A stretch of 64,000 bases of DNA from Debaryomyces hansenii CBS767 (lineage: Eukaryota > Ascomycota > Pichiomycetes > Serinales > Debaryomycetaceae): positions 1,178,001 to 1,242,000 of the forward strand of contig NC_006047.2 of the NCBI RefSeq assembly GCF_000006445.2. Reading direction: 5' to 3'. Shown here piece by piece: positions 9,565 to 19,318 of the stretch (position 1 is its first letter; each line of letters begins with the position of its first letter). A program made the position numbers and the translations under genes. Under the pieces are notes generated by a model. The model was not told the DNA's origin. It searched no databases and was given only the letters and a program-made list of their open reading frames with translations.

Positions 9565-11712
9565 CTAGCTAGATTCATTTATGTAAGCCAAATCGCTGCT
9601 GTTGAATCTGAATTTTTTTAAACTACGATTTTGTTTTTGTCTTGCTTTCTTTTCTTCCCAGATTTGTTCTGCTTGCCAAACAGCACTTAATGCATAACCC
9701 ATGGCTTTGAAATCCGTCATTAAATTAACATGACCGCAGCTTGACGAGAATTTACCCACAATTTCACCTTCACCGGTTTCTTCATCATAAAATTGAAACC
9801 CTTTATTTTCTGGCATTAACCATTTCTGATGTATAACACCATCACCATGACCATAGTAAAATTCATAATAATTACCTTCCTTTATATCGTCTATGTCTCG
9901 AACAGTCGAACCTCTCACGGAAGGAACTCGGTTACCATAAACAACAGCTAATGGTGGATACTCAGCCGCTAATTCTTCCTGAAAGTTCAACCCAAGAATG
10001 AATTCTTTAGTACTTTTTAAGGTCTCTTTCAAGTATTCGTAAGCTTGGGTAAACAGAATAAAATAATGTTCTTCTTCGCTCGGAGGTTCCGGAGATGGCG
10101 AAAATAATCTAAGGGAACTTATACTTGGATTACTTGGGCTCGTAGATTCAGTACCAGTATGAACACTACTTGGCTTATTTCTACGAGAAATAGATTTGGT
10201 TCTGTAGTTTAAAAGCCTAGATCCTAAATTGTTGATTCTTGGAAATGAATAACCAGAATCAGAAGTTGCAAGTGTACTTGAGCTTGCTACGTCATCAGAT
10301 ACAGGACTTGATATCCTTGACATTTCTTGAAGTTTTCTGGACTTTGCAACCAATGGATTCAAGTTGTATTCAACCCATGTTTCAGGGTCAAAATAGTCCA
10401 AATCATAAAATTCTTTAGTATCTCTATTTACGAATGCTCTGCCGCTTGGTGGCAAGAAATTGAAACTCGAACGCATCATGAAATTAGTTTCCGGAGTCAA
10501 AATTTTATCTGAAAACAAAACCGAATCACCAAACCGTATAGGCCCCAAGACATTGAGACATTCACTAGGTACCCCAACATATACAATAGATCTGAATAAT
10601 TTTGGATTTTTCTGCATTGCACTGTGAGCAATCATTCCACCCATAGAATGTGCTATTACTAAAGTTGGCTTACCAGTCAGGTTGTAAATTTCCTCTAAAA
10701 ACTTTTCAAACTGTTCTGTTATGATGTTTCCGCTTAGTCTCCAATCGTATCCAAACTCTTTAACATTCGTTTTGGGATTATGTGACAATTTTTTTAATAA
10801 TTTTTTGCAAATATCAACGGGTCCTATGTTTTTCAAAACCCCATCAGGATAAATGTAACGACTTGCATTTAACTCATCTTCTTTTGTAGGTCCTAGTAAG
10901 AGGTTTATTTTTCTTAGATTGAAACCAGCCTTAAAAGGAATCCAAACTCGTTTATTTGTCTTAGTCTCACGTAAGACCGACCCACGATAGCCCCCCAATA
11001 ATACGATATTCCCATCAATTTCATTATAAATAGTTTCGTACTCTTTTCCCTTTTTGTTAGAAAGAATGAAATCTGGCAACATCTCATTGAGGTTCGCTGC
11101 AACAGAATGCTTCACTGCTCTGAAACGAACGTCATACACACCCTTGAAGTCTTTAAAATAATTAGCTTCGTCAAGGGTGCTAACCGATTGTTGTCGTTGT
11201 AATTTAATCCCGATTTCATGTCTGATGGGATCATGGTTATGTACATGGGGTAAAGGGTCCTGTTTGAATGCTTGAAATTGTTTATACAAATTTGACCGGA
11301 TGTTAGTTAAACCTCCAAATGGCAAAGAGAAAGAAAAAACTTTCTGGGATTCGTTATAGTCGGGATGACTTATAGTGTCTTTAGCTTTCCCCGATGTATG
11401 CACATCTTGTTCTCCAGCAGTCTTGTTTTTATCGCTAACAGTGTGCTTCCCTTCATAAACATCAGTTATAGATTCTCCGCCCACAATGGAATCAGCATCG
11501 CTTCTAGGCATCCGTCTACCTATCTTAATCGCATTATTATCATCATAACCCTGTCCGAGAATGCGATCCCCATAGTCAAGTGGTTCTTCTTTGTCAGACT
11601 CATCAGAAGTCGGTGATTCTGAGCTAAATGATTCACCTATATGGATCTCTTGATTACCTTCTATCGTGTTCTCTTTGTCTTCATGCAACGTTAACATTGT
11701 TGATAATTGCAT
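9565..11712 (-). CDS. LCAT-like alpha/beta-hydrolase, putative lipase
   Basis: This 715-residue protein has a disordered acidic N-terminus, then a hydrolase domain. LLGGYRGSVLR is followed by FGYDWRLSG, typical of the LCAT/PDAT superfamily. VIAHSMGGMIAHS carries the nucleophile serine at about S356. A Ser-rich insert near residues 460-560 precedes a C-terminal part with a conserved HGDGVIHQKWLMP segment. There is no clear transmembrane anchor, unlike Lro1. It probably belongs to the fungal family that includes S. cerevisiae Yjr098c, recalled from memory and not checked. The substrate is unknown; acyl-lipid hydrolysis is inference. Confidence 0.78.
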   Translation of the reverse strand: MQLSTMLTLHEDKENTIEGNQEIHIGESFSSESPTSDESDKEEPLDYGDRILGQGYDDNNAIKIGRRMPRSDADSIVGGESITDVYEGKHTVSDKNKTAGEQDVHTSGKAKDTISHPDYNESQKVFSFSLPFGGLTNIRSNLYKQFQAFKQDPLPHVHNHDPIRHEIGIKLQRQQSVSTLDEANYFKDFKGVYDVRFRAVKHSVAANLNEMLPDFILSNKKGKEYETIYNEIDGNIVLLGGYRGSVLRETKTNKRVWIPFKAGFNLRKINLLLGPTKEDELNASRYIYPDGVLKNIGPVDICKKLLKKLSHNPKTNVKEFGYDWRLSGNIITEQFEKFLEEIYNLTGKPTLVIAHSMGGMIAHSAMQKNPKLFRSIVYVGVPSECLNVLGPIRFGDSVLFSDKILTPETNFMMRSSFNFLPPSGRAFVNRDTKEFYDLDYFDPETWVEYNLNPLVAKSRKLQEMSRISSPVSDDVASSSTLATSDSGYSFPRINNLGSRLLNYRTKSISRRNKPSSVHTGTESTSPSNPSISSLRLFSPSPEPPSEEEHYFILFTQAYEYLKETLKSTKEFILGLNFQEELAAEYPPLAVVYGNRVPSVRGSTVRDIDDIKEGNYYEFYYGHGDGVIHQKWLMPENKGFQFYDEETGEGEIVGKFSSSCGHVNLMTDFKAMGYALSAVWQAEQIWEEKKARQKQNRSLKKFRFNSSDLAYINESS

Positions 11713-12120
11713 TTAGAAATAAGAATTTCAATATTTCAACGCTTAAGGAAGAGTTAAAATGTACCGATTTTACCGAGGTAAAAAAATTACGCAAAGTTTC
11801 TCTGACTGTTGCAGTTAATATATCAACAACTACTTTAATCTGGATCAGGGTAGTTATGATATAGATAGATCGGATTATAATAGTATGTAGATAAGTATTA
11901 GTGAAAACATGTAGGAATAATTTTTATAGCCTTGAGGCTAAAGTCGAAATTTCATAACAATTAACTACGATGTCCATCTATAGAAGCGGTTTACTTACTC
12001 TCGACCAGAAAAACTACTTCAAGATTTATATCGATCAAAACAAACTCTACGATAAATCATTTCTTGCTTGTTTAGCATAAAAAATTTCAAGCAAGGCAAA
12101 AGACAGAAGACAGATAATAT

Positions 12121-12535
12121 GTGAGAATGAAAATTAATTTCACTTGCACGTTTGGGCTGCAAATAATAGCGAACGTGGGTGGATTTGTAAACTACCAAAC
12201 TAAGTTTAAAGATAATGGGGAACAGACTGTAGGACAATTGTCATATTGTTGGATCAATTGCCGATGCATCTGGTTTGGATTCAGATTCTAAAGCAAAAAT
12301 TTAAAATGTTGGTATGTCATAGAGAATGGCGCATTGACAGTCGTCTCTAATGCACAGATAAGGGATATTGCACATCAGCAAGTGTTACATCATACTGAAT
12401 CCCCAAATATTAATGCTTACGCTAGGAAATAAACGGATGCCATATTATGCACATATTGGGGATATGGATGGTGCAGCTTATACTTTAGAGAGAATGGTAT
12501 ACTACACGTGTAAGACAACGATACATTGTCCATAG
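12121..12535 (+). pseudogene. Possible decayed protein-coding gene (frameshifted fragments)
   Basis: Four overlapping open pieces follow each other on the plus strand in different frames. The first, about 12121-12240, gives GGFVNYQTKFKDNGEQTVG-like sequence. The second, 12236-12304, gives VGSIADASGLDSDSKAK then TAA. The third, 12292-12432, gives ALTVVSNAQIRDIAHQQVL and so on. The fourth, 12413-12535, gives MPYYAHIGDMDGAAYTLE and so on. Each reads like ordinary protein, and successive frames change where an indel would restore reading. I recognise no family, so this may be chance. No intact start-to-stop frame exists. Confidence 0.3.
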
Positions 12536-12951
12536 GAGACTATTCTTATAATAGGATAATGTACTATTTTAACAAGGAGGTAGAATGTTTGTATATTAGA
12601 AGTCCCATGTACAAGAATTGCCCCATGTGTAATATAGGTTGCATGTAAGGTACGTGGCAGAAACTTAAAACAATGATTGCAACAATCTGTCAGCAAACCA
12701 GTTGAAATTTGCTTCCGACCGGAAAACACCTATGTACTTAATATGGATCATTGCAGCATACACGTTGGTGTAGGTCGTGATGTGAATATCTATCTACGTT
12801 GAATCATTTCCAAGCTTTCTAAGTTTAAAAGTTTATCAATGTAGTATTCTCACCCCGTGGATATAGTTGTACAATAGTCACAACCACGTTTGCAGAGATG
12901 GTAACAACCACAACACAGAAGAAGGGATAAAGAAAATGGATATGCTCAAGG

Positions 12952-12958
12952 TATAAAT
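12952..12958 (+). promoter_or_regulatory. TATA box of the secreted EEP gene
   Basis: TATAAAT lies 71-77 bp upstream of the ATG at 13029, a usual spacing for yeast. A strong TATA suits a regulated gene. Confidence 0.5.
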
Positions 12959-13028
12959 AGGCGTCTATGGTAGAGAGTAAGTAAGTAATTATCGTGAATC
13001 TGTATTAACTACTATACTCAATATCACT

Positions 13029-14003
13029 ATGCAAAGCAAAACATTTACCTCCCGTCAACTTTCTATGATAGTATTATCGTGCTGCTCATTACTTGGAATG
13101 GGTTGCTTCATATATGCTGTTGACTTGTCATTCTTACAAGACAGAATTTCTGCTATTACAAAAAGAGACGATGGATTTGAATTTGGAATCTATTCAAATA
13201 ACGTTAGAGTTGATACTGACAATCGTTTCGCTTCTGAGCAACCTTGGAGCGAAAGAAAAGGTGGTGTAATCCAAGCCTTACAATCAAGGAACGAGAATGG
13301 CCCAACTTTGGTTGGTTTGCAAGAATTGAAACATAACCAATTGCTTGATATTTTACAAGGTTTAAATGGTAATGGTAACAATATTCCATGGACTCATTTT
13401 GGAGTCGGGAGAGATGATGGAGCAGAGAAAGGGGAATATTCTGCCGTTTTATACAACACTGAAGAATGGAGCTTATTAAACGGTACATCTAGATGGTTAA
13501 GTGAAACCCCTGATACGCCAAGTATTGCATGGGGTGCTGCAACCATTAGAATTGTTACTATGACCACCATGCAACACAAACAATCAGGTAAGGTCGTTAA
13601 TTATTTTAATACCCATTTTGATCACAAATCTGAAGAAGCAAGACAAAAATCTGCTGACTTAATTGCTGGCTGGATTCAACAAATGCCAAATAACTATCCT
13701 ACATTCTTGAGTGGTGATTTCAACTCTATCTCCTCCGATGTTGCCTATCAAACTCTTCAAAAGAGCTTGAAAGACTCAAACACCGCTGCTTATCAGCATA
13801 TCAATGGCAACCTTTCTACTTATACTGGATTTGAGAAAAACGACAACCAATCCATCATTGATTTTATTTGGTCCCCATTAAACACTAATCAAGAAAACTC
13901 CAATACTTATGCCCTTGAGTATGAAGTTCTTGATAACATGTACAATGGATCTAGATTTAGTGATCACAGACCGGTCAATGTTCACTTCAAAGTGTATGAA
14001 TAA
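13029..14003 (+). CDS. Secreted endonuclease/exonuclease/phosphatase-family protein
   Basis: This 324-residue protein has a hydrophobic N-terminal signal segment (about residues 12-32), then a Lys-Arg pair at 45-46 that fits Kex2 processing. The rest is one EEP (DNase I-like) domain. The catalytic motifs are all present: asparagine in YSNNVR, E99 in LQELKH, NTHFDH, D230/N232 in SGDFNS, DFIWS, and D312/H313 in FSDHRPV. The family cleaves phosphodiester or phosphate-ester bonds. A secreted or cell-surface nuclease or phosphatase is the likely role, with substrate unknown. A TATA box precedes it. Similar secreted EEP proteins occur in other CTG yeasts, as I recall, without an assigned function. 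Confidence 0.85.
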   Translation: MQSKTFTSRQLSMIVLSCCSLLGMGCFIYAVDLSFLQDRISAITKRDDGFEFGIYSNNVRVDTDNRFASEQPWSERKGGVIQALQSRNENGPTLVGLQELKHNQLLDILQGLNGNGNNIPWTHFGVGRDDGAEKGEYSAVLYNTEEWSLLNGTSRWLSETPDTPSIAWGAATIRIVTMTTMQHKQSGKVVNYFNTHFDHKSEEARQKSADLIAGWIQQMPNNYPTFLSGDFNSISSDVAYQTLQKSLKDSNTAAYQHINGNLSTYTGFEKNDNQSIIDFIWSPLNTNQENSNTYALEYEVLDNMYNGSRFSDHRPVNVHFKVYE

Positions 14004-14587
14004 TTTAAATCTCTTTTAACTTTCTTTCGTTAGAAAACTTCAATTTTCGTTGCTTTTTATAGCTATTTCTTTTATAGATTGCAAATAAAAGTCTATCAAG
14101 TATAATAAAGAATGCGACACCTAAATTTCCGTTTTAGGTATTCTGCTTCCACGTTGAAATTACCTACTATTTAAACGTCCCATTGGTGTAAAGTAGGTCA
14201 ATAGTAACCACCATATATGTTTGTTACTAATAAGGCGTCTTATGAAGGGAAGTATAAGCTTCTAATATATTTTGCTGCTAAGATATTAATTGTCCTCATG
14301 GACGAATATGATTAGAGTAAAGCGTAGTCTTTCCAAGTCTAATACAATGAACATACTATTGATCCTTTGAAGTGTATCTGCATCAAGGATGTCAACTGAC
14401 TTAGGTGAACTGCTTTATGTTGTAAACAACAATCGCTGGTATTTATGTACTTACTACTACATTAGGAAGTCTAAATTTTAGTGCGTAATTAGGATGAAGG
14501 CAAAATCGAGAAAACTCGAGTATCAAGTTTGTTAACAGTGGTGAAGTTCTTTTCACGATAAAATTATCAAAGGGCATAAAGTTGGTG
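14004..14587. other. Intergenic between EEP gene and YTA12
   Basis: This 584-bp stretch is AT-rich and holds the 3' flank of one gene and the promoter of the next. I see no coding potential or structured RNA. Confidence 0.55.
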
Positions 14588-17557
14588 ATGTCGTTGAGGG
14601 TTGTTAGAAGACCTATAAGGGCAATATTTAACCCTAGCATAAATGTATTGAAAACACCTTCAATAAGAGGTTTACATATAACGAAGCGCTTACTTCAAGA
14701 CCAAAAGAAGACCGAAAAAGATGGAAAGGACGAGAAAATAAACGCTGAAATAAGAAAATTAAAAGAGCTTAAGGAAACATATCGCAACGCAGGTTTTTTC
14801 GAAAAGTTGAAATTACATAGTCAGTTATTGAAGCAAGAAGCCAAGGTTACCGAAGCTCAAGAATCGAAGTTGAATGCGAACATTCCGGCGCCAGTGATGA
14901 AGTTTGATGAAGATCCTATGTCAGTGGAGAATTTGGCTAGGTACCAAGTGATCTACTCTTTCATGTTAACGACATTTGTACGTGAATGTGAGGCTTATAC
15001 CAGACCACAATCTGTAAATTTTAATCCTGATGCGTTAATTGACGATATAATTGATAGCTTCAAAGAATTCCATCCAGAATATGCACCAGTTACAAAGAAT
15101 GATGTGTTGTTTTACTTCCATGTGTATCACTTTTTACTGAACAATATCATCTTCATGGATGAATTAAACTTCGAGGATCCTGTCGTTGCAAAGTTATTGA
15201 ATTCTTATGTTAGCATGAATCCAGAGGACAATGCAACCGAACAGGCGAAAAAAGTAGCCGATGAAATGAATGTAAATGAAGATGTAGTTATTGGCTGGTT
15301 TAATATATTTTCAATCTTATCATCGACACCATTTGCGAAACCTGGCCAGAAATATACTTGCTCATTATGTCCTACAGAGTATGCTCGTTTTCAGGTGTTC
15401 AATTCTCAAGTTGATGCTATTCAAGATAAGTTTTCAAAGATTTATAATGATGCTTTTAAAAAATCGAACAGTGCCAATACTAAACAAAATTCCAATGCTA
15501 ATCCAGGATTGAACAACTTCATATTTCAGAATAATGATTCCAAGAAGAATTCTCAAGATGATAAAAAGAATGGTAAAAATAAAAATAATAAAGACAAAAA
15601 ATCCATGGAGTTTGAAATCAATCTCAATGGATCCCCAATGAAGTATTTTCAGCTTGGACTTTTGGGTGGTCTTTTAATGTACGTTTTGTATAATTTGTCC
15701 CAAGACAGTGATAATGAAATCTCATTCCAAAAGTTTGCAGCTGACTTTTTGAGTAAGAATCTTGTGTCGAGATTAGTTGTTGTCAATAATAAAACTGTAA
15801 TCGTGGAATTGAATGATAATGGTAAAGCACAATATGGAAACCATCAAGGTCGCTTATATTTCAATGTTGGATCTATTGAATCATTCGAACGTAGTTTACG
15901 TCATGTTCAAGAGGAGTATAAAATTGCCGAACAGGTTAGAGTTCCGGTAGTATATGTAAATGAAGGTAACACCACAAAGATGTTGATTAACTTTTTACCA
16001 ACAATATTATTCTTGGGTGCTATTTACTACATGACTAAAAAGGCTAGTATGGGTGGAATGGGTGGTCCATTGGGATTTGGTAAATCTACTGCAAAGAAAT
16101 TCAATCAAGAAACAGACATAAAAATTAGATTTAAGGATGTTGCAGGTATGTCTGAAGCGAAAGAAGAAGTCATGGAATTTGTTAAGTTCTTAAAAAATCC
16201 TGAGAAATATGAAAAGCTAGGAGCTAAAATTCCAAGAGGTGCCATTTTATCGGGTCCACCTGGTACTGGTAAGACCCTTATAGCTAAAGCCACTGCGGGT
16301 GAAGCCGATGTTCCATTTTACTCTGTCTCAGGATCTGAATTCGTAGAAATGTTTGTCGGTGTTGGTGCATCTCGTGTTCGTGACTTGTTTAAGACTGCCC
16401 GTGAAAATGCACCATCAATAGTATTCGTTGATGAAATTGATGCTATTGGTAAACAACGTTCAAAGGGAAATGCTAGTGGTACCAACGATGAACGTGAAAC
16501 TACTTTAAATCAATTATTGGTTGAAATGGATGGGTTTGAAAGCTCAGATCATGTTGTTGTTTTGGCAGGTACGAACAGAGCAGACATTTTAGATAAAGCT
16601 TTGATGAGACCAGGTAGATTTGACAGACATATTACTATTGATAATCCTGAATTGTTAGGACGTAAAGAAATCTTCCAAGTTCATTTGAAAAAAATTACGT
16701 TAGCTAAGAATATCGATCATGATTTGCCGGGTCGTTTGGCTGCTTTAACACCAGGATTTTCTGGTGCAGATATTGCAAACGTTTGTAATGAAGCCGCTTT
16801 AATTGGTGCGAGATTTAATGCTGAAGCCGTTACCTCAAGACATTTCGAATTGGCAATTGAGAGGGTTATAGGTGGAATTGAAAAGAAATCCAAAATTTTG
16901 AACGCTGAAGAACAAAGGGTTGTTGCCTACCATGAAGCAGGTCATGCTGTTTGTGGTTGGTTTTTGAAACATGCTCATCCATTATTGAAAGTTTCTATCA
17001 TTCCTAGGGGCCAAGGTGCTTTAGGTTACGCACAGTACTTACCACCGGACCAATACTTGATGTCTGCTTTACAATTAGAGGATAGAATGATTATGACTTT
17101 AGGTGGTAGAGTTTCAGAAGAATTACATTTTGATTCAGTAACAAGTGGTGCCCACGATGACTTCAAAAAAGTCACCAACATTGCCCAATCAATGGTTTTA
17201 AGATTTGGTATGTCTAAGAGAGTTGGTATGGTCAACTACGCCGACACCCAATCTCAGGATAACTTAACCAAGCCATTCAGTGACGAAACCAACTCTATCA
17301 TAGATGAGGAGATTCAAAGAATCGTTAGAGAATGCTACCAAAAATGTGCAGATTTATTGAAGGAGAAATCTCATGAAGTTGAACTAGTAGCTCAAGAGTT
17401 ATTGAGAAAGGAGTATATCACCAGGGAAGACATGATTAGATTATTAGGTAAGAGGCCTTTCCCAGAAACCAATGATGCCTTTGATAAATATCTTGATGGT
17501 AAGGATGTTTTCAAAAACGAGAAGCCTGCAGATGAAAAAAAAGATGATGCTGAATAA
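14588..17557 (+). CDS. YTA12: Mitochondrial m-AAA protease subunit Yta12 (Afg10)
   Basis: This FtsH-type inner-membrane protease (989 aa) degrades unassembled membrane proteins and matures Mrpl32 and others. An Arg-rich presequence is followed by a long N-terminal extension and a Lys/Asn-rich linker (about residues 310-340). Two membrane spans lie at about 355-375 and 463-480. The AAA domain has Walker A GPPGTGKT at 556-563 and Walker [12 protein letters not shown]; the zinc site HEAGH is at 782-786. [18 protein letters not shown] and [11 protein letters not shown] favour Yta12 over its partner Afg3, from memory. It is longer than S. cerevisiae Yta12 because of the N-terminal part. ATG 14588 is the first in frame. 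Confidence 0.88.
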   Translation: MSLRVVRRPIRAIFNPSINVLKTPSIRGLHITKRLLQDQKKTEKDGKDEKINAEIRKLKELKETYRNAGFFEKLKLHSQLLKQEAKVTEAQESKLNANIPAPVMKFDEDPMSVENLARYQVIYSFMLTTFVRECEAYTRPQSVNFNPDALIDDIIDSFKEFHPEYAPVTKNDVLFYFHVYHFLLNNIIFMDELNFEDPVVAKLLNSYVSMNPEDNATEQAKKVADEMNVNEDVVIGWFNIFSILSSTPFAKPGQKYTCSLCPTEYARFQVFNSQVDAIQDKFSKIYNDAFKKSNSANTKQNSNANPGLNNFIFQNNDSKKNSQDDKKNGKNKNNKDKKSMEFEINLNGSPMKYFQLGLLGGLLMYVLYNLSQDSDNEISFQKFAADFLSKNLVSRLVVVNNKTVIVELNDNGKAQYGNHQGRLYFNVGSIESFERSLRHVQEEYKIAEQVRVPVVYVNEGNTTKMLINFLPTILFLGAIYYMTKKASMGGMGGPLGFGKSTAKKFNQETDIKIRFKDVAGMSEAKEEVMEFVKFLKNPEKYEKLGAKIPRGAILSGPPGTGKTLIAKATAGEADVPFYSVSGSEFVEMFVGVGASRVRDLFKTARENAPSIVFVDEIDAIGKQRSKGNASGTNDERETTLNQLLVEMDGFESSDHVVVLAGTNRADILDKALMRPGRFDRHITIDNPELLGRKEIFQVHLKKITLAKNIDHDLPGRLAALTPGFSGADIANVCNEAALIGARFNAEAVTSRHFELAIERVIGGIEKKSKILNAEEQRVVAYHEAGHAVCGWFLKHAHPLLKVSIIPRGQGALGYAQYLPPDQYLMSALQLEDRMIMTLGGRVSEELHFDSVTSGAHDDFKKVTNIAQSMVLRFGMSKRVGMVNYADTQSQDNLTKPFSDETNSIIDEEIQRIVRECYQKCADLLKEKSHEVELVAQELLRKEYITREDMIRLLGKRPFPETNDAFDKYLDGKDVFKNEKPADEKKDDAE

Positions 17558-17803
17558 TCAATGTAATTAAGATAGTAACTATATAGAGTTGCAGGCCATT
17601 TGTAATGTTTCAATATGAAAATTTCTTGTATATACTAATAAAAGAACTTTATAAACCTGTTAAGTAGTTAAAAATGAGGCTAAATAGAATCGTGCAAAAT
17701 ACACGACCTCTAAGTCCCAATTGGAAATAAACACGAGAAATGGTATTTCAGTACGTACCGCTTGAAATACAACTATTGATCATTTATTAATAAACAAACG
17801 TAA

Positions 17804-19216
17804 ATGCCAAGATCTAGATCTCGCCAAAGCAAAAGGACTCAATCACCAGAAGAGACGCGGTCCCCCAGAAGCTCAAGGGTTCGCCGTGCGGATCTTTCAG
17901 GATTAGACTTAAACCCAGAAGAAGTGGACGATGATGAAGAATATAGCGAACAGATGCAGGACGACGACGATGAAGAAGATGTGACTAAAAATGGCTCAGA
18001 AGATAACGAGGAAGAAGTGATAAGTAAGAGAAATTCCAGAAAAAGAAAGATTGATAGCGATGAAGATGAAGATGAAGATGAAGACGATGACAAAGTGGAA
18101 GAAGATGGAATAGAAGACGAGGAAGATGGAGAAGAGGAAGAAGAAGAGGATCAAGAGGAAGAAGAAGAAGAAGGAGAAGAAGAAGAAGAAGAAGAAAAAA
18201 AGAAGCCCATTGAACGCAAGGTGCAAATTCATATGGAAGATAAAAGAAGGGGCCCAAAAAAGAGAGGTAGAAAGAGGACTAGATTGACAATCACCGATGA
18301 CGGATTCTTTGATGAGGAAGGAAATACGTTGAATATTATTGATGACGAGGTTGTGCTTGATGATGAAGATGCAAAGGGAAAAGAAAAGATTGACGAGTAC
18401 GGTAATTTACAAGGAAATAGACAGTTCCGTATGAAAGTATTCACTGTTTTGGGGAATGGAGATAAGAAATTTATGATTTCTACAGAACCTGCCCGTCTTG
18501 TAGGATTCCGTGACTCATACTTATTATTTAAGACTCATAGAAACTTGTTCAAGAAGGTTTGTACACACGAAGAAAAAATTGATCTTATTGATAGACACAT
18601 AATTCCAAATTCATATAAAGGTAGGTCGGTTAACTTGGTTGCAGCTAGATCTATTTTCAGAGAATTTGGAGCAAGAATTATCAAAGAAGGTAAAAAGGTG
18701 ATTGATGATTTCTGGGAACAAAGAGCTATTGATAATGGCGATGTCCCTGGTGAATATGCGGACCCAGCGGAGTTATATGGAAACCTTTACAAGCAACCAG
18801 CAGTTTTAGGCGACACCGGTTCAAATGCAGGGACAACGCCAATAGCAGGAGCACCCGTAGTTAGTTATCAATCCGATCCAACATGGATGTACCAAATCGC
18901 ATTGAAAACAAGAGAGTATAATTCTAAATTGCTTGAACAAAGAAGTCAAACGTTCATTCGTGGTATTAAGGATGTATACACTGGATTAAATTTTTATCCA
19001 ACAAGTACGCAGCCTACAAGGGTTAAAATGATGAAAGTTGGTGAGAACGAGGATGAAACAATAACATATGATACTAAATTTGTGAATCCAAACATTCGAA
19101 ACAAGGTGACGGGTTTAAAGGATGTGCCCTCAAGCATTTTCGAAGATATAGAAGACGAAGAACTCAAAAACGCAATTTTAGAGCAACAAGCGTATGAAAA
19201 ATCATTTGTAAATTGA
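17804..19216 (+). CDS. NPL6: RSC chromatin-remodelling subunit Npl6/Rsc7
   Basis: The 470-residue protein has a very acidic N-terminal third (long Asp/Glu runs at about residues 40-130). A basic KKRGRKR patch follows, then the Rsc7/Swp82 domain (about 195-310), including ARLVGFRDSYLLFKTHR and IFREFGARIIKEGKKVIDDFWEQ. The domain is shared by Npl6/Rsc7 of RSC and Swp82 of SWI/SNF. The length is close to Npl6 (435 aa in S. cerevisiae) and below Swp82, so Npl6 is preferred. It acts in the nucleus, where the RSC fungal-specific module stabilises the complex. Confidence 0.82.
   Translation: MPRSRSRQSKRTQSPEETRSPRSSRVRRADLSGLDLNPEEVDDDEEYSEQMQDDDDEEDVTKNGSEDNEEEVISKRNSRKRKIDSDEDEDEDEDDDKVEEDGIEDEEDGEEEEEEDQEEEEEEGEEEEEEEKKKPIERKVQIHMEDKRRGPKKRGRKRTRLTITDDGFFDEEGNTLNIIDDEVVLDDEDAKGKEKIDEYGNLQGNRQFRMKVFTVLGNGDKKFMISTEPARLVGFRDSYLLFKTHRNLFKKVCTHEEKIDLIDRHIIPNSYKGRSVNLVAARSIFREFGARIIKEGKKVIDDFWEQRAIDNGDVPGEYADPAELYGNLYKQPAVLGDTGSNAGTTPIAGAPVVSYQSDPTWMYQIALKTREYNSKLLEQRSQTFIRGIKDVYTGLNFYPTSTQPTRVKMMKVGENEDETITYDTKFVNPNIRNKVTGLKDVPSSIFEDIEDEELKNAILEQQAYEKSFVN
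18056..18199 (+). repeat. Low-complexity GAA/GAT tract in NPL6
   Basis: An imperfect purine-rich trinucleotide run encodes the Asp/Glu stretch of Npl6. Such tracts vary in length between strains. Confidence 0.7.
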
Positions 19217-19318
19217 ATCTTCTTGAATAAAGTGTATTAGTATATATGTAATATAACAAGATAAAATTAAATAACCGTAATTATGATGAATTAAAACAAA
19301 CAAAGTGTCAATTTTTGA

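Larger units (their letters stand above)
11713..13028. other. Intergenic 1.3 kb with possible gene relic
   Basis: This is the longest gap in the window. It contains the upstream region of the hydrolase gene, a run of short plus-strand open segments in shifting frames at 12121-12535 (listed separately), and the TATA-bearing promoter of the secreted EEP protein. I see no tRNA or transposon sequence. Confidence 0.5.

Noticed and set aside
12502..12729. A 75-codon minus-strand frame in the 1.3-kb gap.
   Set aside because: Unremarkable composition, no recognisable motif; kept out of the gene list.
17839..18257. Long Ser- or Leu/Phe-rich frames opposite the acidic tract of NPL6.
   Set aside because: They are antisense shadows of a GAA/GAT repeat and have no family resemblance.
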